Positions 1 to 11,757 of a stretch of 64,000 nt of DNA are shown here, one piece after another (position 1 is the first letter of the stretch; each line of letters starts with the position of its first letter). The notes beneath the pieces are model-generated. The model saw nothing but the letters and a program-made list of their open reading frames with translations. It had not been told where the DNA came from and made no database searches. The stretch spans positions 3,968,001 through 4,032,000 of the forward strand of contig JARUPY010000083.1 of the NCBI GenBank assembly GCA_029817715.1, written 5' to 3'. Source of the stretch: Melastoma dodecandrum. Taxonomy: Eukaryota > Streptophyta > Magnoliopsida > Myrtales > Melastomataceae. The translations under genes and the position numbers were made by a program.

Positions 1-1767
1 TTCCTTCACCATCAACAGGTAGTTTTATGATTCCGATGGCAGGGATTGCATAACAGATCGTGAAAGTTTGTCGACATATATTTGAGAAATCCTCGGCAAA
101 TTTAATTTAACAATTCGTCGATCTTAACAGGAGCACATTTAGCGTCGAGAGTTTTCAAAGCGAGAGCTCTTACAACACTTGTTCGGCAAGGAGCCGTGAA
201 TCATTACCGCCAACCTCATATGGCAGAAGAAAAGCCATCTCAAAAAACCCGATGCCTATGGGGACCTACATCCCTGGGAAATTTTCCAATACTTCGTTCT
301 CGGGCAGCAGTGATCTTTCCGATCCGGTCAGCTTTCAATCCTTGGACATATCGTACATATCCGACACCTTCACGCCTTCCTTCTTGGCTTCGGAGAATTC
401 CATGTCTTCTTTTGCATCAGAGAACACTGTAAGTTCAACCCGTCGATAGAGAAAGCAACTGTTACCGAGACATGGCCGCATTTTAATTTGCGAACTTGTT
501 CCAACAGGTCGACTTGGAAGAGGAAATGGCAAGACTACGGCTTGAGTTCAAGCATTCGCTCAATACTTACGACAAGGCATGCAGAGATGCAGGGGCCGCA
601 GATCAGCGGGCGAAGGCTGGAGATGTCCAAAAACCAGAACAACTACCCCCCGAGGGAGTGCAACGGTTTCTGCCAGACCCAGAGAAGCAGCAGCAGTCCA
701 TGGCAGAGCCACCAACTCCACAACCACTGCAAATCATACAACAGAGAACAGCAGAGAAGGCTCAGAGTAGAGAAACTCCCGAGATTGCCACCATTGACAT
801 CATGGATAGGCATGCGATGGTCGAGAGCATCACGAAAGCCGGGATCTCTTACAAGAGGTACTCGAAATGGGAGATCGAGAAGGCGACCAATAATTTCTCC
901 GATGAGTTAAAAGTAGGTGAAGGTGGGTATGGACCGGTGTACAAGGCCACACTTGACAACACGCCGGTTGCCATCAAGATCTTAAGATCGGATGTCTCGC
1001 AGGGTCTGCGCCAATTCAAGCAAGAGGTTGAGGTGTTGAGCAGCATACGGCACCCAAACATGGTCCTCCTTGTCGGCGCCTGCCCGGAAAACGGATGCTT
1101 AATCTACGAATATATGGATTATGGCAACCTGGAGGACCGACTATTCTGCAGTGACGGCAGCCCCCCAATTCCCTGGAGAAACCGTTTCGTGATCGCTGCT
1201 GAGATCGCATCGGGACTGTTTTTCCTGCACCAGACGAAGCCGGAACCCCTGGTGCACCGCGACATCAAGCCTTCCAACATTCTGCTTGACCGCAACTACG
1301 TGAGCAAGATCAGCGACGTTGGCTTGGCCAGGTTGGTGCCAGCCTCAGTGGCTAATATGGTGACCGAGTATCACATGACCGCTGCTGCCGGAACCTTCTG
1401 TTACATCGACCCAGAATACCAACAAACAGGAATGCTTGGCGTGAAATCCGACGTGTACTCTTTTGGTGTGTTGTTACTACAAATACTAACGGGAAGGCCT
1501 CCGATGGGGCTTGCCATGACGGTTGAAGCAGCCATCGAAGGCGGAACCTTCTGCGAAGTTCTCGACCCAACAGTCAAAGGCTGGCCATATAAAGAGGCAT
1601 TAACAATGGCGAAGCTGGCATTAAGGTGCTGCGAGCTGAGAAGACGGGACAGACCAGATCTCGGCACTGAAGTGCTGCCAGAGCTGAACCGGCTCAAGCA
1701 AAGCGCCTTGGCCGACGAACTTGACTGCAACCTGATCGTCGATGCACCTTATCCTTCCGATGCCTGA
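1..1767 (+). CDS. Receptor-like cytoplasmic kinase, RLCK-IX (USP/U-box kinase family), 5' partial
   Basis: Serine/threonine kinase, probably cytosolic. I read exons at about <1-18, 131-428 and 508-1767. The intron at 429-507 is phase 0 and certain by frame; the intron at 19-130 is tentative. The serine-rich linker (131-428) and a short acidic segment lead into the kinase domain, which opens with KWEIEKATNNFSD. The glycine loop is GEGGYG, the ATP lysine is in VAIK (near 976) and the catalytic loop is VHRDIKPSNILLD (near 1255). DFG is replaced by DVG (near 1315), as I recall for this family, and the segment GTFCYIDPEYQQTGMLGVKS is typical of it. The N-terminal USP-like domain lies beyond the window edge. 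The whole kinase domain is in one exon and the linker coiled coil is shorter than usual. No U-box follows the kinase, so this is the short subtype. Stop TGA at 1765-1767. Confidence 0.88.
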
Positions 1768-3130
1768 CACAGAATCGCGAGAAACACAGGTGAGGGAAAT
1801 CAGAGGTCTTCCACTTTGGGAAGATGATCTTCGACAATGACATGTTCGGGGACTCCCTAGCAGGTCAAGAGATTCACGCGGTTCTCCAGTCGAGCTAGAC
1901 TTCCCAGACGATCGCCGTGAAAGCTTAAGCCCACGCTGCATAAGGTAATCTGTATAAGGGTCAACAATTTGTGTAACATTCTCTAAACAATCAATTTTTT
2001 AAGTAAACTATTATATAAATATGATATACGCTAACATCACCACCAAAACCAAGTAAGAAAAAGGCAAGTCCTACAGGTATATTTATGTTCTCTATATTTA
2101 GTTTAGCGAATCACTTTATACGGATTTGTCATTGTTTCGTAAAAATTTACTAAATAAATTTTCGGTTTTTAACCTAAATATTATCTATAATTCATTATTT
2201 GAAACAACAACGGTGATTTTATATATGAATGTTCTTTTAGATGTCGACAATGAAAAAATTAATTAAATCACCGTTTAAAATAACGACTTTTAATAACTCA
2301 GCTTGTCATTATTCGGTCTACTAGGCCGGCCTCTTTTCTCTATCCGACGTGTGATTGAGTTTGTTATATGGCAAATCTTTTCAACACGCCTCTCAAATTT
2401 AAGCCCACATCTACGAGCTTATTGAGCTTAACCGAACTATGATACCATGTTATAATATCGGACCGGTCCATATGCCGAGTCCAGCATTAAGCTGAGCGAG
2501 GTCCACACTAAAATCAATTGACAGTAGCCCGCAAGACTATATATATTATGCCAGATTATTTTTTCTATTCAAGGGATTTAATTTGCTACATGGGAAACCT
2601 TTTCGACGGAGGGACGACATTTTGTGACTCTAACTGAGCTTGTGAGAATCTCTCCCCGTGGCGACGGTTTTGTATCATCCGGTCCCTTTAAAAAAAAGAA
2701 ATACTCAAGTAAGAAGATTTGGAAGGGGAACGGAGGCTTCAAAAGAAAGCCTTAGTAGTCGGTGAGTGCAATAAAATCCCATTTTTCAATCTCATTCATG
2801 GAAAGAAAGGAGCCACTGCTTTTCCGCTAGTCAATATGGCATGGAGTGGAGGGACGCTTTCCTTCCCAATGGGGTCATCTCCTCCTTATCGTGGGCCGGG
2901 CCCCTGTTGGGCCCCGTGTCCCACATAATGGGATGTAAACTTGGGCCCATAGGCAACCCTGGGGTATTTTTCCCAAGGATATTATTTTTTGTGTTAGCCA
3001 ATGATTTATGCCGTTTGATCGAGTCATAATAAAAATTCCAATTGACAATCCCCTTGTGATTTATATGTATATAAATTTTTATTTTACTTGCAAATTAACC
3101 AAGAGACTGGAGACAATAGGGCAGAAACCG
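1768..3130. other. Intergenic, AT-rich
   Basis: No supportable gene. Around 2320-2560 the sequence resembles repeat-derived plant intergenic DNA, including a stretch with GATACCATGTTAT near 2440, a motif often seen near retrotransposon leaders. Small open frames here are short and unconvincing. Confidence 0.5.
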
Positions 3131-3141
3131 AGTTTTGTTCC

Positions 3142-3186
3142 TTAATGACGTCATTTGGCGAAATATTTCGCCAAATGACGCATTAA
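3142..3186. repeat. Long palindrome
   Basis: Positions 3149-3164 (cgtcatttggcgaaat) are followed directly by their exact reverse complement at 3165-3180, a perfect 32-bp palindrome with no loop. The arms extend by six more bases (ttaatg and cattaa) around one unpaired base at 3148. Part of the arm (ttggcgaaatattt) recurs at 3563-3576, so the palindrome may mark one edge of the repeat cluster that follows. Confidence 0.9.
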
Positions 3187-3204
3187 CGAAAATAATTCAC
3201 GAAC

Positions 3205-3580
3205 TAATCCACCAAAGTCGGTCTTACAAAGGCCGACTTCACTATTTTAGCAAACGAAGTCTGGGACGCTGCATGAAGGAAGTTGGCCTTTGTAAGGCCG
3301 ACTTTGGTTTTGGGGAATGAAAATCGGCATTACAAAGGCCGACTTCCTCAAATTTTTTTTTTGCTTTTTAATTAAAAAAAAATAATGAATGAAAAGAAGG
3401 CCGACTTTCCTCGTCTTTCTTTTTTTTTAAATTAAAAAGAAAAAAATAAAAAAAAAATTAAGAAAGTTGGCTTTATAAAAGGCCGACTTTCATTTCTCAA
3501 AATTAAAGTCGGTCTGTAAGACGGACTTTTTTAGGGACCGAAGTCGGCCTTTAATGGGTTAGTTGGCGAAATATTTTTCA
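3205..3580. repeat. Cluster of short inverted repeats (AAGTCGG...CCGACTT)
   Basis: At least four hairpins of the form AAGTCGGnnn...CCGACTT lie here, near 3214-3240, 3280-3305, 3464-3490 and 3505-3530, plus single arms near 3324-3346, 3398 and 3540. For example AAAGTCGGTCT is followed after three bases by AGACGGACTTT. They are separated by A- and T-rich tracts. The cluster ends about 85 bp upstream of the eIF4A TATA box. A degenerate MITE or foldback element is possible; the family is not recognised. Confidence 0.75.
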
Positions 3581-3664
3581 ATCTACGTCGGTCGGCGAAA
3601 TCCGGAAAAATCCTCGGCAAAAACCACGCGACCCCAACCAAAGCAAACGCTAAGAAAACCTAAG

Positions 3665-3672
3665 TATAAAAA
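3665..3672 (+). promoter_or_regulatory. TATA box of the eIF4A gene
   Basis: TATAAAAA precedes a pyrimidine-rich leader containing CTCTCTCTC. The leader exon would run from roughly 3695 to 3924, followed by a leader intron at 3925-4695 (CAG/GTAGAC to TTCAG) that ends one base before the ATG context. Leader introns are common in plant translation-factor genes. The transcription start is inferred. Confidence 0.6.
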
Positions 3673-4696
3673 GGGGGCCCGGCCACCTGCGTCGCCTCCG
3701 CTCGATTCCGTCTCTGACTCTATATCTCCCTCTCTCTCTCTCCAAAACTCCACGGCGCAGATCCGAGGAGTTTGGGAGAAACCGCCTCTGAATCCGCCAC
3801 ACAAGCCACAGGATTTTCGTACCCCTCGATCGCTCGCCAGGGAGGAAGCCGTGTTTCGCTTTCCCCCTCCACTTACGCCCAGTTAGATTCCTTTTCCCGT
3901 TCTCATCGACGCACGTATCATCAGGTAGACTGGTCGGCCTCCCGCCGTCGCGATTTTGTTGGTTTTGATTTGGGTTATCCCCAAGACCGTTTCTTATTTG
4001 GGTTTGGGGATCTGGGTCGGCTTCTTCTTGGGGTGGTTGTTGTTAGATCTGAGGGAGCAGTTGGTGGATTCCTTTGTTTACCGGGGTGTTTTCTTTTCTG
4101 TCATCGGTTTGTCTTTTGCATTGGATTGTTCGATGTTGGCGAGGAATGGACCCGTCTTCTGGATTTGATGCGCGTGTGCGTTCTTCGGGTGTAGTTTTAG
4201 CGAAGTAGGTTTGGGTGTAGCGAGTGACTTTGATCTGTCGAGTGACAGAGGTTGTAGATGTCTTGGGTTCGAGTTGATAATCTGGAGCTTGTTTTATAAG
4301 ATGACGTGCCTAGATACGGATCTAATCTAATTGATTAGTGATGATTCCACTTTTGTACCCTCACGTCGGTCGAACTGCACACGTCATTAATTTATGGGCT
4401 GCTCTTTTTTTGTTATGCTTTATGTGTTCTTTGTTTTGTTAAAGTTGGTCAAGAAGTTGGCATTTTTGTATAGCAAATGCTGGAGTAGTGGGAAACAGGT
4501 GTCTGTCTTCAATAGTTTACAGATTGCCGTTCCCTTTTGTTGTCTCTTCTCCAGAAATTGAGACAGAATCTAATTCTTGTATCTCTGTGCTTTGTGGGAT
4601 GCAAGTTTGGCTTTTCTGCGTCATCAGATGAACTTGCCATGCTTGCTGTTTTCTATGTCCATCGCTTATCCTAAACAAATTCTTTTTATCTTCAGC

Positions 4697-6343
4697 ATGG
4701 CAGGCATGGCACCTGAAGGCTCCCAATTCGATCCAAATCAGTATGACAGTAAAATGAATGAACTGTATGTTCACGACTTTAGCTCTCCAGTTTCTTTTTT
4801 TATACTGGTGTGGTTTTGGGTGAGTAATTACTTGAAATGTTTTCAGGGCTTCTGCTGATGGCGCTGATTTCTTCACCTCTTATGACGAGGTTTATGATAG
4901 CTTTGATGCAATGGGTTTGCAAGAAAACCTTCTTAGAGGCATCTATGCCTATGGTATGTGATTCTTTATACTTGAGATTTGTTGTGCATTATGTTCTGTG
5001 TTGATCATTTCATATTTCCTGTCATAATTGTGCTTTCATTCTTTTTTACTGACACATGTTTGTGCAACCTTACTTTTGAAGGTTTTGAGAAGCCATCTGC
5101 TATCCAGCAGAGAGGAATCGTTCCCTTCTGCAAGGGACTCGATGTCATCCAGCAGGCCCAATCCGGAACTGGGAAGACTGCTACTTTCTGCTCAGGGATT
5201 TTGCAGCAACTTGATTATGGTATTGTTCAGTGCCAGGCACTTGTGCTGGCACCCACTAGAGAGCTGGCTCAGCAGATTGAGAAGGTTATGAGAGCCCTCG
5301 GTGACTATCTCGGGGTGAAGGTTCATGCCTGTGTGGGTGGTACTAGCGTACGTGAAGATCAGCGCATCCTGCAGGCTGGTGTCCATGTTGTTGTTGGTAC
5401 GCCAGGTCGTGTCTTTGACATGTTGAGGAGGCAGTCACTGCGACCAGATTACATTAAGATGTTTGTTCTTGATGAGGCTGATGAAATGCTTTCACGAGGA
5501 TTCAAGGATCAGGTTTTATTCCATTACCATTCATTTGCTTATGCTTATTTATTTTCAACTTCATGTGCAATTATGACTTCCAATGGTTTGTTCGTCTTCT
5601 TTTGAGAAAGTGTCCTTCTTATTCTTTCTCATTTGTGGGGCTGTTCAATAATTTGCAATTGGGTGTAGGATTCTGGCTTGAGACTTTGGTATCGTGTTTT
5701 CTCGCAGATTTATGATATTTTCCAGCTGCTGCCAGCCAAGATTCAGGTTGGAGTGTTCTCTGCTACCATGCCACCTGAAGCACTTGAGATCACTAGGAAG
5801 TTCATGAACAAGCCTGTGAGGATTCTGGTCAAGCGTGATGAGCTTACTCTTGAGGGTATCAAGCAGTTTTATGTCAATGTCGAGAAGGAAGACTGGAAGC
5901 TTGAGACGCTCTGCGATCTCTATGAGACCCTGGCCATCACCCAGAGTGTCATTTTTGTGAACACGAGGCGCAAGGTCGACTGGCTGACCGACAAGATGAG
6001 GAGCAGGGACCACACCGTCTCTGCCACCCATGGGGACATGGACCAGAACACTCGTGACATCATCATGCGGGAGTTCCGCTCTGGATCCTCCAGGGTCCTC
6101 ATCACCACTGACCTCCTTGCCCGTGGTATCGACGTCCAGCAGGTCTCCCTCGTCATAAACTACGATCTGCCTACTCAACCCGAAAACTACCTCCATCGTA
6201 TCGGGCGTAGTGGGCGTTTCGGTAGGAAGGGTGTTGCTATCAACTTTGTTACCAATGATGATGCGAGGATGCTGTCAGATATCCAGAGGTTCTACAATGT
6301 GGTCGTCGAGGAGCTGCCGTCTAACGTGGCCGACCTTCTCTGA
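4697..6343 (+). CDS. eIF4A: Eukaryotic initiation factor 4A (DEAD-box RNA helicase)
   Basis: ATP-dependent RNA helicase of the cap-binding eIF4F complex, cytosolic; it unwinds mRNA leaders for ribosome scanning. Coding exons are 4697-4764, 4847-4953, 5082-5512 and 5708-6343, giving 413 residues, the usual eIF4A length. All helicase motifs are intact: AQSGTGKT (Walker A), PTRELA, DEAD, SAT, ARGID and HRIGRSGR. The C-terminus [12 protein letters not shown] is the canonical plant end. The start [12 protein letters not shown] matches the family. A non-coding leader exon and a 771-bp leader intron precede it. Nothing suggests loss of function. The product is near-invariant across plants, so the call is secure; the paralogue number is not. 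Confidence 0.98.
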
Positions 6344-6970
6344 GAAAATATTTAAGGTTTTTGGGTTCCTGTCCTGCAACTGTGTTTCTTTTTGGTTTTT
6401 TCGCAGGAGTCGAGCTATTATGTTTCCAGGGTGTTACTACTAAAAAATCATCCCAAGATCTGACCATCGATGATGATGATGATGATGATGCTTCCTGTGC
6501 AATAGCGATATTGCTGCAAGTTTTGGGATTAATGAAGGATTTTTTGTAATTTATATCTCAAGAAGAATACTCTTGATTGAATATTTCTTGGTAATGTCGT
6601 TAGCCAGTTGTTGGGTTTATTTTCAGCTTTTGCTATTAGCCTCTGCTAGACTCGTTTTGTGTAGTAACTTCTAAAGCGTTCGAAGTTAGCTTGGGTATTC
6701 GACTCACGAAGGTTAGCTTCTCTCGCCTTTCAGTGTGGGTCGAAGGCAGATAAGAATCAACCACACGTCGAGGATTTTGATGCAAGGCACTCACCAGACA
6801 TGGGAGGAGAAGATATAAGGATACTCTTTTACAGACTACTTGTGAAATCCTATATCTATGAGAACAACCTCAGTAATATGTAACGAACTGAAAGAAAGTT
6901 TGTAGATTGTGGAACCACTGTTGTGTATGCAACAAGATGTTGAACTGTACTCGCGAAGGGAGCTGTTCCT
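6344..6970. other. Convergent 3' ends of eIF4A and the IQD gene
   Basis: Tail-to-tail intergenic DNA holding the 3' UTR of eIF4A and, in its right part (about 6850-6970), probably that of the minus-strand IQD gene. No further gene is visible. Confidence 0.6.
6469..6490. repeat. (GAT)7 microsatellite in the eIF4A 3' UTR
   Basis: A run of GAT trinucleotides lies about 125 bp after the eIF4A stop codon. It is in the transcribed tail and is not coding. Confidence 0.9.
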
Positions 6971-8628
6971 TTAGTAGAGCATCTTCGACCATCCTTGTTT
7001 GTCAAGCTCTTCTGTCGGCGGATAAAGGTCTTTGGAGAAATTGACTGACGGGGTCGAACCAGAAACACTCCTGGTTTCTCTGGCAGACAGCGCCATTGAC
7101 CTGGCACAGAATTGGGTGGCTTCTACAGCTTGTTGCCCAGAAATGGCATCTTGACAGAGAAGTAGTCTACGAGCTTGTTTTGCCTTTGCTGATTCCGTCA
7201 GGTTCATGTAACTGGGTTTCTGTAGCTTGCTTTCCTCGGTTCTTTCTCCCACAAGCAGCAACCTTGAGACTGGAGTGAGGGACGCAGACGTTGAAGAGGT
7301 CGAGGTCGAGCCTTCGCCATAGAGAGAACCAGAGATAGGATCAGAGGATGAACTAGTCATCTGAACGGTTGCTGGAGGTCGGGCTGAAACTCGATTAGTA
7401 ATGCTGCTGCGTCTCACTTTCATCAAGTCAGGATCAGAGCGACAGCTCTCATCCAACCAATCGTTGGATGGCTTTGATGCCATCCAACGATCCAACCAAC
7501 TCCACCCCATGTTAGCTTTATCTGGACCTTGACTCTTCAGGGAATTCGTCGGCGTACAAATCCTCATCGGGCTAGCAGACCCACGAGCATACTGGAAACA
7601 TTCAGTGAGACAAATATCAGCACAAATCATATGATTTTGTAGCTGATGCAAGAGATCATCGATTACCTGCTGCGACAGGGAGTACGCCATCGCCCTCTCC
7701 CTCTTGACGACTGCTTTCTGTCTCAGTTCCAGTTTCGACTTGACTTCGTCCAGTGTTCCTGGGCTATCACACCAGCCACACTAAAATTGGAGGCCAATCA
7801 AAATTAGAAAACTATCCTTCAAGACAGTCCTACCATCAGCAATTGATTGACTGGTGTGTACCTCTGCCTGCTTAAGAGGATTCACAAAATCCGACTTTTC
7901 GCCAAACAAGTTCCCTGTCTCTTCGCCTTCCAACATTCTCACGCTATGGGCCCTCACCCGGGCCTGGACCCGGACAAGAGCCTGCATACACTTCAGTGTC
8001 ACGGCTGCTTGCTTCCTAACCTGTCGTCCTCGGAAGATAGCCTGAATCCGCACAACCGCTTTAAGAGCCCTCAGCGCGCGCCTTGCCTGCACTCATTTCA
8101 TTTCACCCTGATCCCCACGATAATCTATTTAAAAAAGAAAAGAAAAAAACACGAATTTCGCGCCTGGCTTGCTACTCTAAACACATTTATTCATACCAGA
8201 AATGCTCGGAATGCCGTCTGGAGCCGAACAGCAGCCCACTCCTGCTTGATGGCCGTGAAATTCTTCGGTGGAGCACGGATTATCGTAGCCACCGCGGCAG
8301 CCAACGCCGGATCATTCAAGGCATAAGTTGCAGACTCTGAAGCCTCAGAGGCTGCCGCCACGTACCTCCCTTTCATCACGGCCTTCTCATTCAACGAAGA
8401 CCCCTCGGACGCGCTCCTCCACAACCTCCACTTCTTAGGTTTCTTCCCCTTCTCCTACCAATCCCAACAAAAAAACAAACAAACAGATCAATAGAACGCC
8501 ATCGCATCGCAACGCAACGAAACAAAGAACAACAGTCCAAAAACTGCAGCAGTTACGGGGTAGTCAGTCGGGTGGGGCTTCTTGTGAGGAAGAAGGCCCT
8601 TAATACACTTGGTTGAAGCTCCGCCCAT
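6971..8628 (-). CDS. IQ-domain (IQD8-like) calmodulin-binding protein
   Basis: Plant IQD scaffold that binds calmodulin through the IQ67 domain, usually at microtubules, the nucleus or plasma membrane. Exons on the minus strand are 8628-8557, 8454-8197, 8086-7862 and 7780-6971, all joined in phase 0, giving 454 residues. The start [18 protein letters not shown] fits the basic IQD N-terminus. The IQ67 region reads [15 protein letters not shown] / [20 protein letters not shown], and the intron between these two halves is the family hallmark. IQ repeats continue through [20 protein letters not shown]. The segment [20 protein letters not shown] followed by [10 protein letters not shown] is what I recall for the IQD8 group. 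The C-terminal half is serine-rich and less conserved. The much longer upstream open frame in this phase is not needed, because the family starts at MGG. Confidence 0.93.
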
Positions 8629-9079
8629 GGGTGGGGATGTAGGTGGAGAGGGAAAGGTTGGATCTTGAGAAGTGGGTTGTGACTGTTTGGAGGGTTTTGG
8701 GGGGGTGGGGGGAGGGCGAGAACAGATCGCGATAACTGAATGAACTACGGGAGGGTGGTGAGGCAGTGGATGGTGGGGAAGATAAGCGAAGGTCTTGGAT
8801 TTTCGAAATTTGAAAATTTTAGGGCAAAAGTGAAGAAGGAAGCAACGGACAGCTATTAAAAAAAAAAAAAAACTACCTCGAGTCAAAAAGAGCTAAAAAG
8901 GGAAGAAAGTAATGTTTGCAAGGATTGCATTAGTAAAGGAAACAAGTTTATTACACGAGAAAATGAAAATCAGCATTTCAGGCGGGAAATTCTTTCCATC
9001 TTTTTTATCCTCTGCTGTTTTAGTAGTAGCTTGAACCTGGAGTTTTCTACTAAATAGAATCGTCCCAAGAATATATATT
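8629..9079. promoter_or_regulatory. Upstream region of the IQD gene
   Basis: Leader and promoter of the minus-strand IQD gene up to the hAT target duplication. It contains poly-A/T runs and purine-rich stretches. No TATA box could be assigned confidently and no other gene is seen. Confidence 0.45.
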
Positions 9080-9087
9080 CTCTACCC
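9080..9087. repeat. Target-site duplication, left copy
   Basis: CTCTACCC directly abuts the left end of the hAT element and is repeated exactly at 13128-13135 beyond the right end. Eight-bp duplications are diagnostic of hAT insertion. Confidence 0.95.
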
Positions 9088-9499
9088 TAGGGGTGAGCAT
9101 TCGGTGTTCTAAATCCGAACCAAATCAAATACCGAAATTCTAAATTCCAAAATTTTATTTTTTTATCTTCCAAATACCGAACCGAATACCGAAGTTCCAA
9201 ATACCAAACTACCGAAAATATTTCGGTAGTTCGGTTCGGTATTTGGATCTTCCAAATTTTATTTGGGCTGAAAATGGGCCTAAAGAAAATAAAAATGGGC
9301 CGGGCCCATAGATTTAGAAATTCAAGCCCATATTTTAAAATCCACATAATAAAAAATCAAATTCATAATTTGAACAAATTAAAGAAAACACAATAAAAAC
9401 ATCCACATAATAAAATCAAACAAAAACTCCAAATCCAGAAAGGCCCTTCAGTCTTGATTCTTCAACCCCAAGAGATTAAAATCATCCATGAAAGTAATC

Positions 9500-11757
9500 T
9501 CATTCCAATGTAAGTGCGGACAATCCTAGCATTAACGAGATAAGAGTATTAATTTCATACAAATATCAACATTAAACATTCATAAGGAAAACTATGACAT
9601 AAAGATTACCATGTTCGAATTGTTCTTGTTCAAAAGGATCTTCGAGTAACTCAACTTCACTTGAGTTTCCTTGGCGAATCCAATCTTGTGTGCACATAAT
9701 TGCCTCAATACTCTTAGCACCCAAAGAACTTCTAAAAGAATCAATTACTCGTCCACCTATTAGATATTGAAAAATATTAGTTTGAAAAATAAATAATAGA
9801 ATGAAAATATCATATAAGTTAAGAAGATGTGAAAAAACTTACTTGTGCTAAATGCGGACTCGGAAGCAACCGTGGAAATTGGTATGGCTAGAATATCACG
9901 AGCCATTTGGGCAAGTATGGGAAATCTAATAGCATTGACTTTCCAATATGTCAAAATATCAAACTTTGAATTAGCAACTTCCGTATCTTCTCCCAAATAT
10001 TTGTCCAACTCCGATCTATCACATTTATCGCCACCCTTCTTCCTCTTCATTCTCTCCAACCTTTGCAATAATCTCATATCACTATCTATTATAAATGTCT
10101 TAGATGATTGACCTTTATCGACAGCATCACCATCACTCCCATCATTAGTCATTACATCTTCACCATTCTCCGCAATCCATTTCTTTTTGTACTCCGCAAA
10201 CATATCATAAAGAGTGCTTCTCACTTGAGAAATCATAGCATCAGCCTTGTCAAGATATATGTCATTCAAACACAGCTCAACATAATCAAACTTCTGACGA
10301 GGATAAAAAACAACTGCGATAAAGATCAACTTATTCATTTTTTCCACATCACCCCAATACTTATGATACTTCTCTAACATATTTGTGGCCAAAATAACCA
10401 AGTCCACATCAGGAGATTCTTGCCATTCTCGCAAAGCCTCATGAAGATTTGCTAGCTCATGAAAGAAGACATTACAAGTAACAAACTTTGATCCAGAAAC
10501 TTTCAAAGTAAGCTCATAAAAGTACTTAAGATGTGTGAAAAGTCTTCCCACATTTCCCCAATCAAATGAGCTTGGTATCATGCAAATCCCACTGTCATTT
10601 TCAAGATCTTTTCTAAAACTTGTGTTTTCATCATCATATCTCTCAAAGGCCTTCTCAAACTTGATTGCTGATTCTAACATTAAATACGTTGAATTCCATC
10701 TCGTTGGCACATCCAACACCAAAAAAGCTTTACTATCAATCTTCTCGGCAATTGCACACTCCTTAAACTTTAACAATCTTTGAGGAGAAGATCTAATGTA
10801 AGCAACAACTTCTCGAACTTTTTTCACCGAGTCAATCATCATATTCAATCCGTCCTTCACAATTAAATTGATAATATGTGCAACACATCTCATATGAAGA
10901 AACTCACATCTCATCACACTCTCTTCTTTGTTGCAATACTTTTCTTTCAAAAAACGAATTGCAACATCATTTGAACTAGCATTGTCCACGGTGATGGTCA
11001 TAATCTTTTCTAAACACCATTCACGCATGCATCTATCAATGGCAACCCCAATATCTTTCCCCTTATGTGATGTAACTGGAATAAAACTCACTATTCGCTT
11101 CTGCAACTCCCAATTCTCATCAATGTAGTGAGCAGTCAAACACATATAATTGACTCTCTGAATAGAAGTCCAAGTATCAGTAGTCAAACAAGCTCTTTGA
11201 CGCGACTTCTTAAAATACTTTTTCAGTTTCTCCTTTTCAAGCGAAAACATGTCAATCACATCACGTTGTATTGTCCACCTTGAAGGAACTTTAAACTTAG
11301 GACATACAACATTCATAAAATGAATGAATTCTGGCCTAGAAACAAACTTGAATGGAAGCTCAGCAGATATCACCAAGTGCACCAAAGATTTCCTAATTGT
11401 TTCATGATCGCACCTGATAACAGTCATGTCTTTTGGATTGTTAGAATCACCTCCAAGTTTAAATCCGAGGATTGTCTGTGTTGAATTGGTTGACTTGATC
11501 CTTTCCTTGCACGTCGCGTTGTGACTCTTTAGCGAAGACGTCCCATTTTTCTTAGTATCTGCTCTCACTTCTACTCCACACGCTTTGCATCGTGCCAGCA
11601 TTACACCATCGGGACCTTCAAATCTCTCATAATCTATCCATAAAGTCGATCTTAAAGCCATTTGCTTCCTCTTTTTTCCATCAGACGTAACAGATGTGGA
11701 GAATGAAGCTGACTGACTAGCGGATGATCCCACCATCGGCACAGAATCACTATTCAT
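9500..11757 (-). CDS. hAT transposase with BED zinc finger (RICESLEEPER/ZBED-like)
   Basis: Cut-and-paste transposase. Exons on the minus strand are 11757-9843, 9756-9610 and 9525-9500, giving 695 residues; the first exon is certain and the last two follow from splice sites and family sequence. BED finger: C57, C60, H79, C83. The RNase-H-like core shows D194 (TTDTW) and D258 (VDNASSN), then DVPTRWNSTYLML (near 349), a DUF4413-like segment and the dimerisation region with ISTVASESAFSTS, which supplies the catalytic glutamate. After the first intron the frame continues as GRVIDSFRSSLG and IMCTQDWIRQGN, as expected for plant hAT proteins. A splice acceptor TAG directly abuts the ATG, implying an upstream non-coding exon. 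No stop or frameshift was seen. Confidence 0.92.

Noticed and set aside
9087..9347. 86-residue minus-strand frame at the left end of the hAT element
   Set aside because: Composed of the reiterated subterminal motifs; low complexity, not a protein.
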